From Giesbergeria sp. (GTDB lineage: Bacteria; Pseudomonadota; Gammaproteobacteria; Burkholderiales; Burkholderiaceae_C), in assembly GCA_017998735.1 (NCBI GenBank), contig JAGOCN010000122.1, forward strand, positions 1 through 5,976: a stretch of DNA of 5,976 nt, written 5' to 3'. Under the pieces are notes generated by a model that saw only the letters and a list, made by a program, of their open reading frames with translations, did not search any database and had not been told where the DNA came from. Positions 1 through 4,796 of the stretch are shown here, piece by piece (the stretch's first letter is position 1; each line of letters begins with the position of its first letter). Made by a program: the position numbers and the translations under genes.

Positions 1-593
1 CAGACATCGAAGAAACCCACCAGGGCGGCGTGATGCAGGCGCTGGGCGAGCGCAAGGGCGAACTGGTGAGCATGGAGCCCGATGGCCGGGGCCGGGTGCG
101 CCTGGAGTACCGCATTCCTGCGCGGGGGCTGATTGGTTTCACCAACGAATTTTTGAACCTGACGCGCGGCACCGGCCTGATTTCCAACATCTTTGACAGC
201 TACGAGCCGCACAAGGGCGAGATCGGTGGCCGCAAGAACGGTGTGCTGATCTCGATGGATGCGGGTGAAATTTTCACCTACGCGCTGGGCAAGCTGGACG
301 ACCGGGGACGCATGTTCGTCAAGCCCAACGACCCGGTGTACGAAGGCATGATTGTGGGAATCCACAGCCGTGACAACGACCTGATCGTCAATGCCACACG
401 CACCAAGCAGCTGACCAACTTCCGTGTTACGGGCAAGGAAGACGCCATCAAGGTGACCCCCCCCATCGACGTGACGCTGGAATACGGCGTGGAATTTGTG
501 GAAGACGACGAGCTGGTGGAAATCACGCCCAAGTCGATCCGCCTGCGCAAGCGCTTCCTGACCGAAGGCGAGCGCAAACGCGCCAGCCGCTGA
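1..593 (+). CDS. typA: Translational GTPase TypA/BipA, C-terminal part (5' end outside window)
   Basis: TypA (BipA) is a ribosome-associated GTPase of the EF-G/LepA superfamily that acts in ribosome assembly and stress or cold adaptation. Only the last 196 residues are present; the reading frame is open from base 3. The visible part covers the end of the EF-G-like domain V and the TypA-specific C-terminal domain. Signature stretches include QGGVMQALGERKGEL, GRVRLEYRIPARGLIGF, NGVLISMDAGE, VYEGMIVGIHSRDNDL and the closing DDELVEITPKSIRLRKR. These match E. coli BipA, which I recall as about 607 residues, nearly word for word, and the ending RKRFLTEGERKRASR is the normal family terminus. The GTPase domain lies upstream, out of view. 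The gene is intact as far as seen, ends in TGA, and is followed about 110 bases later by a strong terminator, so it is the last gene of its transcript. Confidence 0.97.
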   Translation, partial: DIEETHQGGVMQALGERKGELVSMEPDGRGRVRLEYRIPARGLIGFTNEFLNLTRGTGLISNIFDSYEPHKGEIGGRKNGVLISMDAGEIFTYALGKLDDRGRMFVKPNDPVYEGMIVGIHSRDNDLIVNATRTKQLTNFRVTGKEDAIKVTPPIDVTLEYGVEFVEDDELVEITPKSIRLRKRFLTEGERKRASR

Positions 594-702
594 GTCGAGG
601 CGCACCGGGGCCAGGCGCAGGCCATTGGGTAAAAGGGGAGGGCACCAAACAGGTCAGCTCCCCGGTTGTGCCCAGCACTGCCTGCCCTGTTGCTGCACAC
701 CC

Positions 703-733
703 AAACCACTGCCTGCAGTGGTTTTTTTGTTTT
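703..733 (+). terminator. Rho-independent terminator downstream of typA
   Basis: A perfect 9-bp stem (AAACCACTG at 703–711, CAGTGGTTT at 716–724) closes over a 4-base loop. It runs directly into a T tract (722–728) followed by G and four more Ts. This is a textbook intrinsic terminator on the + strand. It separates typA from the hydrolase gene at 881, which must therefore have its own promoter somewhere in about 734–865; I could not pick a convincing -35/-10 pair there. The left side lacks a comparable A tract, so strong bidirectional action is unlikely. Confidence 0.9.
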
Positions 734-880
734 GCGCCGCTGGGTGCCAGGCCCTTGGCGGTGCTGCCACGTGGCGCAAAGGCGACTGCATTGCCCTGCC
801 TTGCGCCGGCAGCAGTGCCCAAGGCAACGACAATGCACGCTTTGTCTGCCAACACATGGGCATGAAAAAAGGAGCAATTC

Positions 881-2038
881 ATGGGCGAAAAAACCTCTGA
901 AATCACCACCGAAGTGCGGGGACAGGTGGGTTGCATCACCCTGAACCGGCCCCGGGCACTGAATGCACTGACGCTGGGCATGGTGCGGGGCCTGATGGCC
1001 ACGCTGCTGGCCTGGCAGGGCGATGCACAGGTGCTGGCAGTGGCCATTCGCGGCAGCAACAAGGAAGGCCCTTTTGGTGCCTTTTGCGCCGGGGGCGACA
1101 TCCGCTTTCTGTACCAGGCCGGCAGCCAGGGTGACCCGCAGGTGGAAGATTTCTTCACCGAGGAGTACGCGCTCAACCACTTGATCCACCATTACCCCAA
1201 GCCCTACATTGCTTTTATGGACGGCATCGTGATGGGCGGCGGCATGGGCATCAGCCAGGGGGCATCGCTGCGCGTGGTGACCGAGCGCACCCGCATGGCC
1301 ATGCCGGAGACCGCCATCGGCATGTTTCCGGACGTGGGCGGCGGCTACTTTCTGTCGCGCTGCCCCGGCCATGTGGGCGAATGGCTGGCGCTCACGGGCG
1401 AAACCATCACCGCAGGCGATGCCGTGGCCAGCGCTCTGGCAGATGGCTGTGTGCCGGTGTCTGCACTGGAAGGGCTGTGGCAGGCCCTGGGCCAGCAGCA
1501 CTTTGCCAATGCGCAGCAGGTGCAGCAGCTGGTTGCTGCCAAATTCACAGCTGCCAGCGCAGACAGGCTGTGCGCCAAGGCCGAAATTGACCATTATTTT
1601 GCCTTGCCCACCGTGGCCGCCATCGTGGGCGCTCTGGAAGCGTCGGACAGCCCCTGGGCACAGGCCACGGCGGCGACGCTGCGCAAGCGCTCGCCCCTGA
1701 TGCTGCATGTGGTGCTGGAACAGGTGCGGCGTGCCCGCAGCATGGACCTGGCAGACGACCTGCGCATGGAGCGCGCCATGGTGCGGCACTGCTTTCATTT
1801 GCGCCCCGGCCGCAGCGAGACGCTGGAAGGCATTCGGGCACTGGCGGTAGACAAGGACCATGCCCCGCAATGGCAGCCGGCGCGCATCGAAGAGGTGAGC
1901 GATGCGATGGTGGCGCCGTTTTTTGACAGTCCGTGGCCTGCACATGCACACCCGCTGGCAGCGCTGGAGGACAACACTGCATCGGAGAAGCCCACACAGA
2001 GCCGACTTGCCTTGGCCGGTCTGCAGACTGTGTGCTGA
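881..2038 (+). CDS. 3-hydroxyisobutyryl-CoA hydrolase (enoyl-CoA hydratase/isomerase family)
   Basis: This enzyme hydrolyses 3-hydroxyisobutyryl-CoA to 3-hydroxyisobutyrate and CoA in valine catabolism, in the cytosol. The 385-residue product is longer than ordinary crotonases (~260) and fits the HIBCH subfamily. It opens with a crotonase strand, VGCITLNRPRALNAL (16–30). The oxyanion-hole segments are FCAGGDIR (68–75) and MDGIVMGGGMGIS (113–125). The hydrolase signature MPETAIGMFPDVGGGYF (141–157) supplies the likely catalytic pair E143 and D151. The C-terminal block ETLEGIRALAVDKDHAPQWQP (313–333) is the typical HIBCH end motif. The last ~25 residues are a low-complexity tail. The start is supported by a good Shine-Dalgarno (AAAGGAG, 868–874) seven bases upstream; an ATG at 862 is in another frame. 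No other valine-pathway gene is adjacent, so it appears monocistronic. The main alternative is an enoyl-CoA hydratase with a different acyl-CoA substrate. Confidence 0.9.
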   Translation: MGEKTSEITTEVRGQVGCITLNRPRALNALTLGMVRGLMATLLAWQGDAQVLAVAIRGSNKEGPFGAFCAGGDIRFLYQAGSQGDPQVEDFFTEEYALNHLIHHYPKPYIAFMDGIVMGGGMGISQGASLRVVTERTRMAMPETAIGMFPDVGGGYFLSRCPGHVGEWLALTGETITAGDAVASALADGCVPVSALEGLWQALGQQHFANAQQVQQLVAAKFTAASADRLCAKAEIDHYFALPTVAAIVGALEASDSPWAQATAATLRKRSPLMLHVVLEQVRRARSMDLADDLRMERAMVRHCFHLRPGRSETLEGIRALAVDKDHAPQWQPARIEEVSDAMVAPFFDSPWPAHAHPLAALEDNTASEKPTQSRLALAGLQTVC

Positions 2039-2046
2039 AACAATTG

Positions 2047-2116
2047 AATTTTGCTATCAAAAAAAGAGCTGCTGGCGCAAGCTGTACCTGAGCTGGAGGC
2101 ACATTTCGCTTAAAAA
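2047..2116. repeat. Candidate Comamonadaceae-type dispersed intergenic repeat (single copy here)
   Basis: Right after the hydrolase stop lies a stretch beginning TTTTGCTATCAAAAAAAGAG (2050–2069). It continues with GCTGCTGGCGCAAGCTGTAC (2069–2088) and ends with a GAGCTGGAGGC core and an A/T-rich tail. From memory, this closely resembles an abundant intergenic repeat of Comamonas, Acidovorax and Delftia genomes (TTGCTAT…TAGCTGCTTGCGC…CTGGAGGC). A short internal inversion (AAGCT / AGCT flanking GTACCTG) is visible. Only one copy is in this window, so repetitiveness is not shown by the sequence itself. Boundaries are approximate. Confidence 0.45.
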
Positions 2117-2136
2117 TACAGGCTTGCAGCATAGGT

Positions 2137-2151
2137 AGCACAGGCTGTGCT
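2137..2151. repeat. Short dyad AGCACAG-G-CTGTGCT
   Basis: A perfect 7-bp inverted repeat with a single central base sits in the gap between the hydrolase gene and the lipoprotein terminator. The centre is too tight to fold into a normal hairpin, so if it is functional it is more likely a protein-binding dyad. No start codon lies downstream on either strand within a promoter-like distance, so a regulatory role is doubtful. It may be chance. Confidence 0.25.
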
Positions 2152-2190
2152 GTGCGGTGTGCAGCTGTCCAGCCAGCATCCGAAGCCGCT

Positions 2191-2239
2191 TTGAAACACA
2201 AATGGCGGTACGGCGCTTTCAAGGCACCGTACCGCCATT
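2191..2239 (-). terminator. Intrinsic terminator of the two-gene exported-protein operon
   Basis: A perfect 13-bp inverted repeat (AATGGCGGTACGG at 2201–2213, CCGTACCGCCATT at 2227–2239) encloses a 13-base loop that can itself pair partly. On the minus strand the stem is followed by a T-rich tail (TGTGTTTC, 2200–2193). It lies 33 bases past the lipoprotein stop, in the right place and orientation. The + strand side (CCGGCAG…) has no T tract, so it is probably not an efficient terminator for the hydrolase gene, although the convergent arrangement makes the stem available to both. Confidence 0.75.
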
Positions 2240-2271
2240 CCGGCAGTCAGTAAAAAACCGATGAAAGAAGC

Positions 2272-2715
2272 TTACTGGGGGCGCACAACCTTCCAGTTGC
2301 CTTCCATCACCCCGTCACCCATCATGTCGCTGGACTTGGTGTCCTTGACGAAATAGTACAAAGGCTGGCCCTTGTAGGCCCACTGGCGGGTGCCATCCGA
2401 GCGCGTGACGATGGTGTAGTCGCCCATGGCCTTGGCAGTGGGCGCCACGGTCAGCGGTGGCCAGTTGGTGGCGCACTGGCCGTTGCAGTTCGACATGCCA
2501 TTGGTGTCCTTGCCAAAGACATAAATGGTGTTGCCGTTGGGACCGATCAGCCGGCCATCGGATGCACGCGTGGGCATGTCGGGCGCGCCGTTTTGCATGC
2601 TGGTCTTTTTTGCTTCAGACATGTTGCCGTTGACGGCATTGTTGCGCTGCGAAGCAAAGTTAGAGCAGCCCGCCATCAGGGCCGAAGCCATCAATACGGT
2701 AGCAAGGATTTTCAT
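2272..2715 (-). CDS. Secreted-repeat lipoprotein of the COG4315 / Lipoprotein_15 type
   Basis: This is a 147-residue lipoprotein of unknown function. The N-terminus is a short signal with lipobox LMAGC, placing the lipidated Cys at residue 17. Ser at +2 predicts outer-membrane sorting. Residues 18–48 form a polar linker that matches one repeat unit of the upstream protein (NAVNGNMSEAKKTSMQN…DMP). The conserved domain follows. The first half has NGNTIYVFGKDTNGMSNC with C77 and C81 in CNGQCATNWPPL, the hallmark of this family. The second half has RQWAYKGQPLYYFVKDT (110–126) and ends GNWKVVRP. The two halves resemble each other (Y-x-F-x-K-D-T), the usual duplicated secreted repeat. The two Cys could form a disulfide or bind a ligand. 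Its start codon overlaps the stop of the upstream gene (TAATG), with GGAGG at 2723–2727, so translation is coupled. Family membership is secure; the function is not known. Confidence 0.9.
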   Translation of the reverse strand: MKILATVLMASALMAGCSNFASQRNNAVNGNMSEAKKTSMQNGAPDMPTRASDGRLIGPNGNTIYVFGKDTNGMSNCNGQCATNWPPLTVAPTAKAMGDYTIVTRSDGTRQWAYKGQPLYYFVKDTKSSDMMGDGVMEGNWKVVRPQ

Positions 2716-2727
2716 TATTTGGCCTCC
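2713..2727 (-). promoter_or_regulatory. TAATG translational-coupling junction with GGAGG Shine-Dalgarno
   Basis: On the minus strand, the stop codon TAA of the repeat protein (2717–2715) shares its last A with the ATG (2715–2713) of the lipoprotein. The Shine-Dalgarno GGAGG for the lipoprotein (2727–2723) lies inside the last codons of the upstream gene, seven bases before the ATG. This fixes the lipoprotein start and argues for one mRNA with termination–reinitiation coupling. Confidence 0.85.
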
Positions 2728-3170
2728 GACTTGTTGCCTTCAGTGGCATTCTTGCGCGCTGTGTCGCCTGCCATGCCATTGTTGGTTGCGCCATTTTTCA
2801 TTGGCATCTCAGAGGAATGGTTCTGCATGGCCTTGTCCGCTTCGGACTTGTTGCCTACGGTGGCGTTTTTGCGCACCGTGTCGTTTGCCATGCCATTGTT
2901 GGTGGTGTTCTTCGCAGGCATATCGGACGAGTGGTTTTGCATGGTCTTGTCCGCTTCGGACTTGTTGCCTACGGTGGCGTTCTTGCGTGCCGTGTCGCCT
3001 GCCATGCCACTGCTGGTGGCGCTCTTTGCGGGCATGTCGGATGTGTGGTTCTGCATGGTCTTGTCTGCTTGCGACTTGTTGCCCTCGGTGGCATTCATGC
3101 GATCGGCAGCAAAGCTGGAAAAACCTACCACCAGGGCCGAAGCCGCCAGCACATTTGCAATCATTTTCAT
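2715..3170 (-). CDS. Exported tandem-repeat protein, function unknown
   Basis: This 151-residue protein is one I do not recognise as a named family. Residues 1–21 are a signal peptide (MKMIANVLAASAL…) with a plausible signal peptidase I site after SFA (A21). There is no lipobox Cys, because residue 17 is Phe. The mature part is almost entirely repeats: units at 26–63, 64–101 and 102–140, plus a truncated unit at 141–151 (NATEGNKSEAK). The consensus runs NATVGNKSEADKTMQNHSSD, then MPAK, a variable Thr/Asn-rich stretch, and GMAGDTARK. It is hydrophilic, rich in Asn, Lys, Met and Thr, and has no Cys or Trp, so it is probably disordered in the periplasm or outside the cell. Each full unit has M-x2-H-x3-M (M39/H42/M46, M77/H80/M84, M115/H118/M122), a possible soft-metal site. 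The start is supported by GAGGAGAG at 3182–3175. The N-terminal ~47 residues are paralogous to the downstream lipoprotein. Confidence 0.85.
   Translation of the reverse strand: MKMIANVLAASALVVGFSSFAADRMNATEGNKSQADKTMQNHTSDMPAKSATSSGMAGDTARKNATVGNKSEADKTMQNHSSDMPAKNTTNNGMANDTVRKNATVGNKSEADKAMQNHSSEMPMKNGATNNGMAGDTARKNATEGNKSEAK
2718..3095 (-). repeat. In-frame coding tandem repeat, 114/114/117 bp plus 33-bp partial
   Basis: The units run 3095–2982, 2981–2868 and 2867–2751, with a partial unit at 2750–2718. Units 2 and 3 share an exact 36-base stretch (2946–2981 against 2832–2867), so the copies are similar as DNA and not only as protein. Unit 3 has one extra codon in its variable Asn/Thr segment. 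Unit 1 is the most diverged. The pattern indicates tandem duplication with in-frame unit length, so copy number could vary by slippage or recombination without breaking the gene. Confidence 0.9.
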
Positions 3171-3187
3171 CGCGCTCTCCTCGGATT

Positions 3188-3216
3188 AAAGATGGCCCAG
3201 TGTAGAAGGCAGTTCC
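3188..3216 (-). promoter_or_regulatory. Weak ECF-sigma-like promoter motif before the repeat-protein gene
   Basis: On the minus strand, GGAACT (3216–3211) is followed 18 bases later by TCTTT (3192–3188), 17 bases before the start codon. The first block matches the GGAAC core of RpoE/ECF -35 elements; the second is only a loose match to TCTGA-like -10 elements. No convincing sigma-70 pair was found in this leader (3171–3286). This is a suggestion based on one good half-site. Confidence 0.2.
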
Positions 3217-3286
3217 TTGCCCGCTTTGTCAGATAAAAGGCCGTCTTGACCGTCTGCTTTGTCCGGGAGCATGTGCAACAAGCAGC

Positions 3287-3316
3287 AAAAAATTTGCACG
3301 GCAAATCTGCCGTGCA
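3287..3316 (-). terminator. Intrinsic terminator of smpB
   Basis: A perfect 9-bp stem (TGCACGGCA at 3295–3303, TGCCGTGCA at 3308–3316) has a 4-base loop. On the minus strand it is followed by AA and six Ts (3292–3287). It begins only five bases past the smpB stop codon. This insulates the downstream repeat-protein/lipoprotein operon from smpB transcription, so that operon must have its own promoter in 3171–3286. Confidence 0.88.
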
Positions 3317-3321
3317 GGCCT

Positions 3322-3795
3322 TCAGCGGTTGCGGCTTTTCATGGCACGTTCCACTTCGCGCTTGCCTTCGCGGTCCTTGATGGTGTCTCGTTTGTCGTGC
3401 TCGGCCTTGCCCTTGGCCAGGGCCACCTCGCATTTCACGCGGCCTTCCTTCCAGTGCAGGTTCAGCGGCACCAGGGTGTAGCCCTTTTGCTCGACCTTGG
3501 TGATCAGGTGCTTGATCTGTTCCTTGTGCAGCAGAAGCTTTTTGGTGCGCACCGAGTCGGGGTTGACATGGGTGGAAGCGGTCTTGAGCGGGTTGATCTG
3601 GCAGCCGATCAGAAACAGCTCGCCATTGCGGATCACCACATAGCCATCGGTCAGCTGCACCTTGCCCTCGCGCAGCGCCTTCACCTCCCAGCCTTCCAGC
3701 ACCATGCCCGCTTCCAGGCGTTCTTCAAAAAAATAGTTGTAAGCCGCTTTTTTATTGTCGGCAATGCGCGAGGAGGTATTGGGTTTCTTGGCCAT
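3322..3795 (-). CDS. smpB: SsrA-binding protein SmpB
   Basis: SmpB binds tmRNA (SsrA) and brings it to ribosomes stalled on mRNAs lacking a stop codon, enabling trans-translation and tagging of the nascent chain. The 157-residue product is the normal family size (E. coli about 160). Signature stretches are [13 protein letters not shown] (13–25), the OB-fold segment [11 protein letters not shown] (35–45), [20 protein letters not shown], and the basic C-terminal tail [16 protein letters not shown] (128–143) that reaches the decoding centre as a helix. I chose the ATG at 3795 because family members start MxKK just before this motif. The frame is open further upstream to a GTG at 3852, but those 19 residues do not resemble SmpB. 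No clear Shine-Dalgarno precedes 3795. It is divergent from ratA and has its own terminator. The tmRNA gene itself is not in the window. Confidence 0.97.
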   Translation of the reverse strand: MAKKPNTSSRIADNKKAAYNYFFEERLEAGMVLEGWEVKALREGKVQLTDGYVVIRNGELFLIGCQINPLKTASTHVNPDSVRTKKLLLHKEQIKHLITKVEQKGYTLVPLNLHWKEGRVKCEVALAKGKAEHDKRDTIKDREGKREVERAMKSRNR

Positions 3796-3837
3796 CAGAG
3801 ATAGATGCGGTGCAAGGCGGGAGATAAAAGGCCTCCC

Positions 3838-3843
3838 TACAAT
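3838..3843 (+). promoter_or_regulatory. Candidate -10 element (TACAAT) for ratA–rnfH
   Basis: TACAAT, a 5/6 match to the sigma-70 -10 hexamer, lies in the 132-base divergent gap between smpB and ratA, about 85 bases before the ratA start. No good -35 is seen at 16–18 bases upstream (AGGCGG at 17). The same hexamer is found before guaB in this window. Moderate to low confidence. Confidence 0.35.
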
Positions 3844-3881
3844 CACAGGCACCGCGCATCCGCAATTCTAGTGACTCCTGC

Positions 3882-3903
3882 GGGCAGGCCTGCCCTTTGG
3901 GCA
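3882..3903 (+). promoter_or_regulatory. Nested inverted repeats in the ratA leader
   Basis: A perfect 14-base palindrome, GGGCAGGCCTGCCC (3882–3895), has a right half (TGCCC, 3891–3895) that can alternatively pair with GGGCA (3899–3903) across a TTT loop. The two foldings exclude each other. They sit 24–46 bases before the ratA ATG, and the second spans the possible alternative ATG at 3904. A role in binding a regulator or in translation control is conceivable but not shown. Confidence 0.3.
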
Positions 3904-3927
3904 ATGGCCCTGGCCCCACGCCTTTCC

Positions 3928-4368
3928 ATGAAAAAAATCAGCAAATCCGTCCTGATCTGGTACAGCCCCGAAGAAATGTTTGCCCTGGTGACGGCGGTGG
4001 ACAAGTACCCCGAGTTTCTGCCCTGGTGCGACCGTGCCAGGGTGGTGGAAGAAGACAGTGCCGGCATGGTGGCCGAAGTCGGCATTGCCTTTGGCGGCAT
4101 TCGCCAGAGCTTTGTCACGCGCAACGACCACGAGCCAGGCCGGCGCGTGCAGATGCACCTGCTCAAGGGCCCGTTTTCCCGGCTGGAAGGCGACTGGAAC
4201 TTTCTTCCGGTGGGCGATGGCAGCCAGCGTGCCTGCAAGGTGGAGTTGAAGATGAGCTATGGCTTCAACAGTGCGGCATTGGCCGCCGTGGTGGGGCCGG
4301 TGTTTGGCCGCATTGCCGGCTCGCTGGTGGAAGCCTTCGTCAAGCGTGCAGAGCAGGTGTATGCCTGA
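3928..4368 (+). CDS. ratA: RatA-family START/COQ10-like protein
   Basis: This 146-residue protein has a START-like (polyketide cyclase/COQ10) fold, a hydrophobic-cavity domain. The family includes eukaryotic Coq10, a coenzyme Q-binding protein, and E. coli RatA, reported to bind the 50S subunit and block 70S formation. Matching stretches are KISKSVLIWYSPEEMFALV near the start, YPEFLPWC (27–34), GGIRQSFVTRN, LLKGPFSRLEGDWNF, and the C-terminal helix GRIAGSLVEAFVKRAEQVYA that closes the cavity. I chose the ATG at 3928 because family members begin with MxxIx directly before the first strand. An in-frame ATG at 3904 would add eight residues (MALAPRLS). Neither has a clear Shine-Dalgarno. The 3' end overlaps rnfH by 8 bases, so the two are cotranscribed. 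smpB divergent from ratA is a widely conserved neighbourhood. Whether it acts in respiration (quinone) or on ribosomes cannot be told from sequence. Confidence 0.92.
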   Translation: MKKISKSVLIWYSPEEMFALVTAVDKYPEFLPWCDRARVVEEDSAGMVAEVGIAFGGIRQSFVTRNDHEPGRRVQMHLLKGPFSRLEGDWNFLPVGDGSQRACKVELKMSYGFNSAALAAVVGPVFGRIAGSLVEAFVKRAEQVYA

Positions 4369-4720
4369 ACCCTTGCCAGCGGCTGCAGGCCTGCATGTGG
4401 CAGTGGCGGCATCGCTGCGCGCGGGCGAGGCCACGGAATGGTCACTGCAGTTGCCTCTTGGCGCCACGCTGGCCGATGCGGTGGCAGCCAGTGCCGCTGC
4501 AGGGCATTTGCCCAGCGCCGGCATTTCCGAAGGCGGCTGCGGCATCTGGGGCAAGCGGGCAGAACCCGATCAGCTGCTGCGCGATGGCGACCGGGTGGAG
4601 CTGTACCGGCCCCTGACCGTGGACCCCAAGGTGGCACGGCGCGAGCGTTTTGCCCGCCAGGGCGCGCGCACCGCAGGCCTGTTTGCACGCGAACGCGATA
4701 CCAAAAGTCGCAACAAATAA
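4361..4720 (+). CDS. rnfH: RnfH-family (UPF0125/RatB) ubiquitin-like-fold protein
   Basis: This is a small (119-residue) beta-grasp protein usually encoded directly after ratA; its biochemical role is unknown. After a strand (LHVAVAASL, 11–19) and an Ala-rich helix (38–48) comes the family signature: GCGIWGKR (59–66), DQLLRDGDRVELYRPLTVDP (70–89) and KVARRERFARQ (90–100). The Arg-rich C-terminal extension (101–119) is less conserved. The start is the ATG at 4361, inside the last codons of ratA. The frame is open further upstream, but that part overlaps ratA and has no family similarity. The name RatB reflects gene order, and an antitoxin role is not established. It ends facing the DUF4124 gene, with 76 bases between the two stops; no clear terminator is visible there, only a short direct repeat of AAAGCCACC (4742–4759). 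Confidence 0.93.
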   Translation: MPEPLPAAAGLHVAVAASLRAGEATEWSLQLPLGATLADAVAASAAAGHLPSAGISEGGCGIWGKRAEPDQLLRDGDRVELYRPLTVDPKVARRERFARQGARTAGLFARERDTKSRNK

Positions 4721-4796
4721 AGACAGAGGTCTGTGGTGCCAAAAGCCACCAAAGCCACCAAAAACGGGGGCCGCAGGAAACCGGGGTGCAGCCAGG

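Noticed and set aside
676..716. Repeated CACTGCCTGC (676–685 and 707–716) as a possible antiterminator/terminator switch
   Set aside because: The upstream copy could pair with only five bases of the terminator's right arm. It follows typA and precedes no attenuated gene nearby, so the simple terminator explains the site.
278..1951. A 557-codon open frame on the minus strand across the typA end, the gap and the hydrolase gene
   Set aside because: It crosses a clear intergenic terminator and lies antisense to two genes with strong family motifs. Its translation is low-complexity His/Gly/Arg/Gln sequence typical of a GC-rich shadow frame.
2525..3205. Plus-strand open frames of 226 and 198 codons with repeated CLRW/PCHCWW-like or LLPTVAFLR-like segments
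   Set aside because: The periodicity is the antisense image of the minus-strand tandem repeat. No Shine-Dalgarno or known domain supports them, and the minus frame has a signal peptide and coupling.
3231..3833. A 12-base exact match, AGATAAAAGGCC, at 3231–3242 and 3822–3833, each upstream of a minus-strand gene
   Set aside because: About one such 12-mer match is expected by chance in 6 kb, the distances to the two starts differ (61 and 27 bases), and no -35 partner is seen.
3796..3852. N-terminal extension of smpB to a GTG at 3852
   Set aside because: The extra 19 residues do not match the SmpB family, and the ATG at 3795 gives the standard start and length.
3928..4720. ratA–rnfH (RatA/RatB) as a toxin–antitoxin pair
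   Set aside because: Despite the names, this is a conserved housekeeping arrangement. RatA is a START-fold protein and an antitoxin role for the RnfH-like partner is not established.
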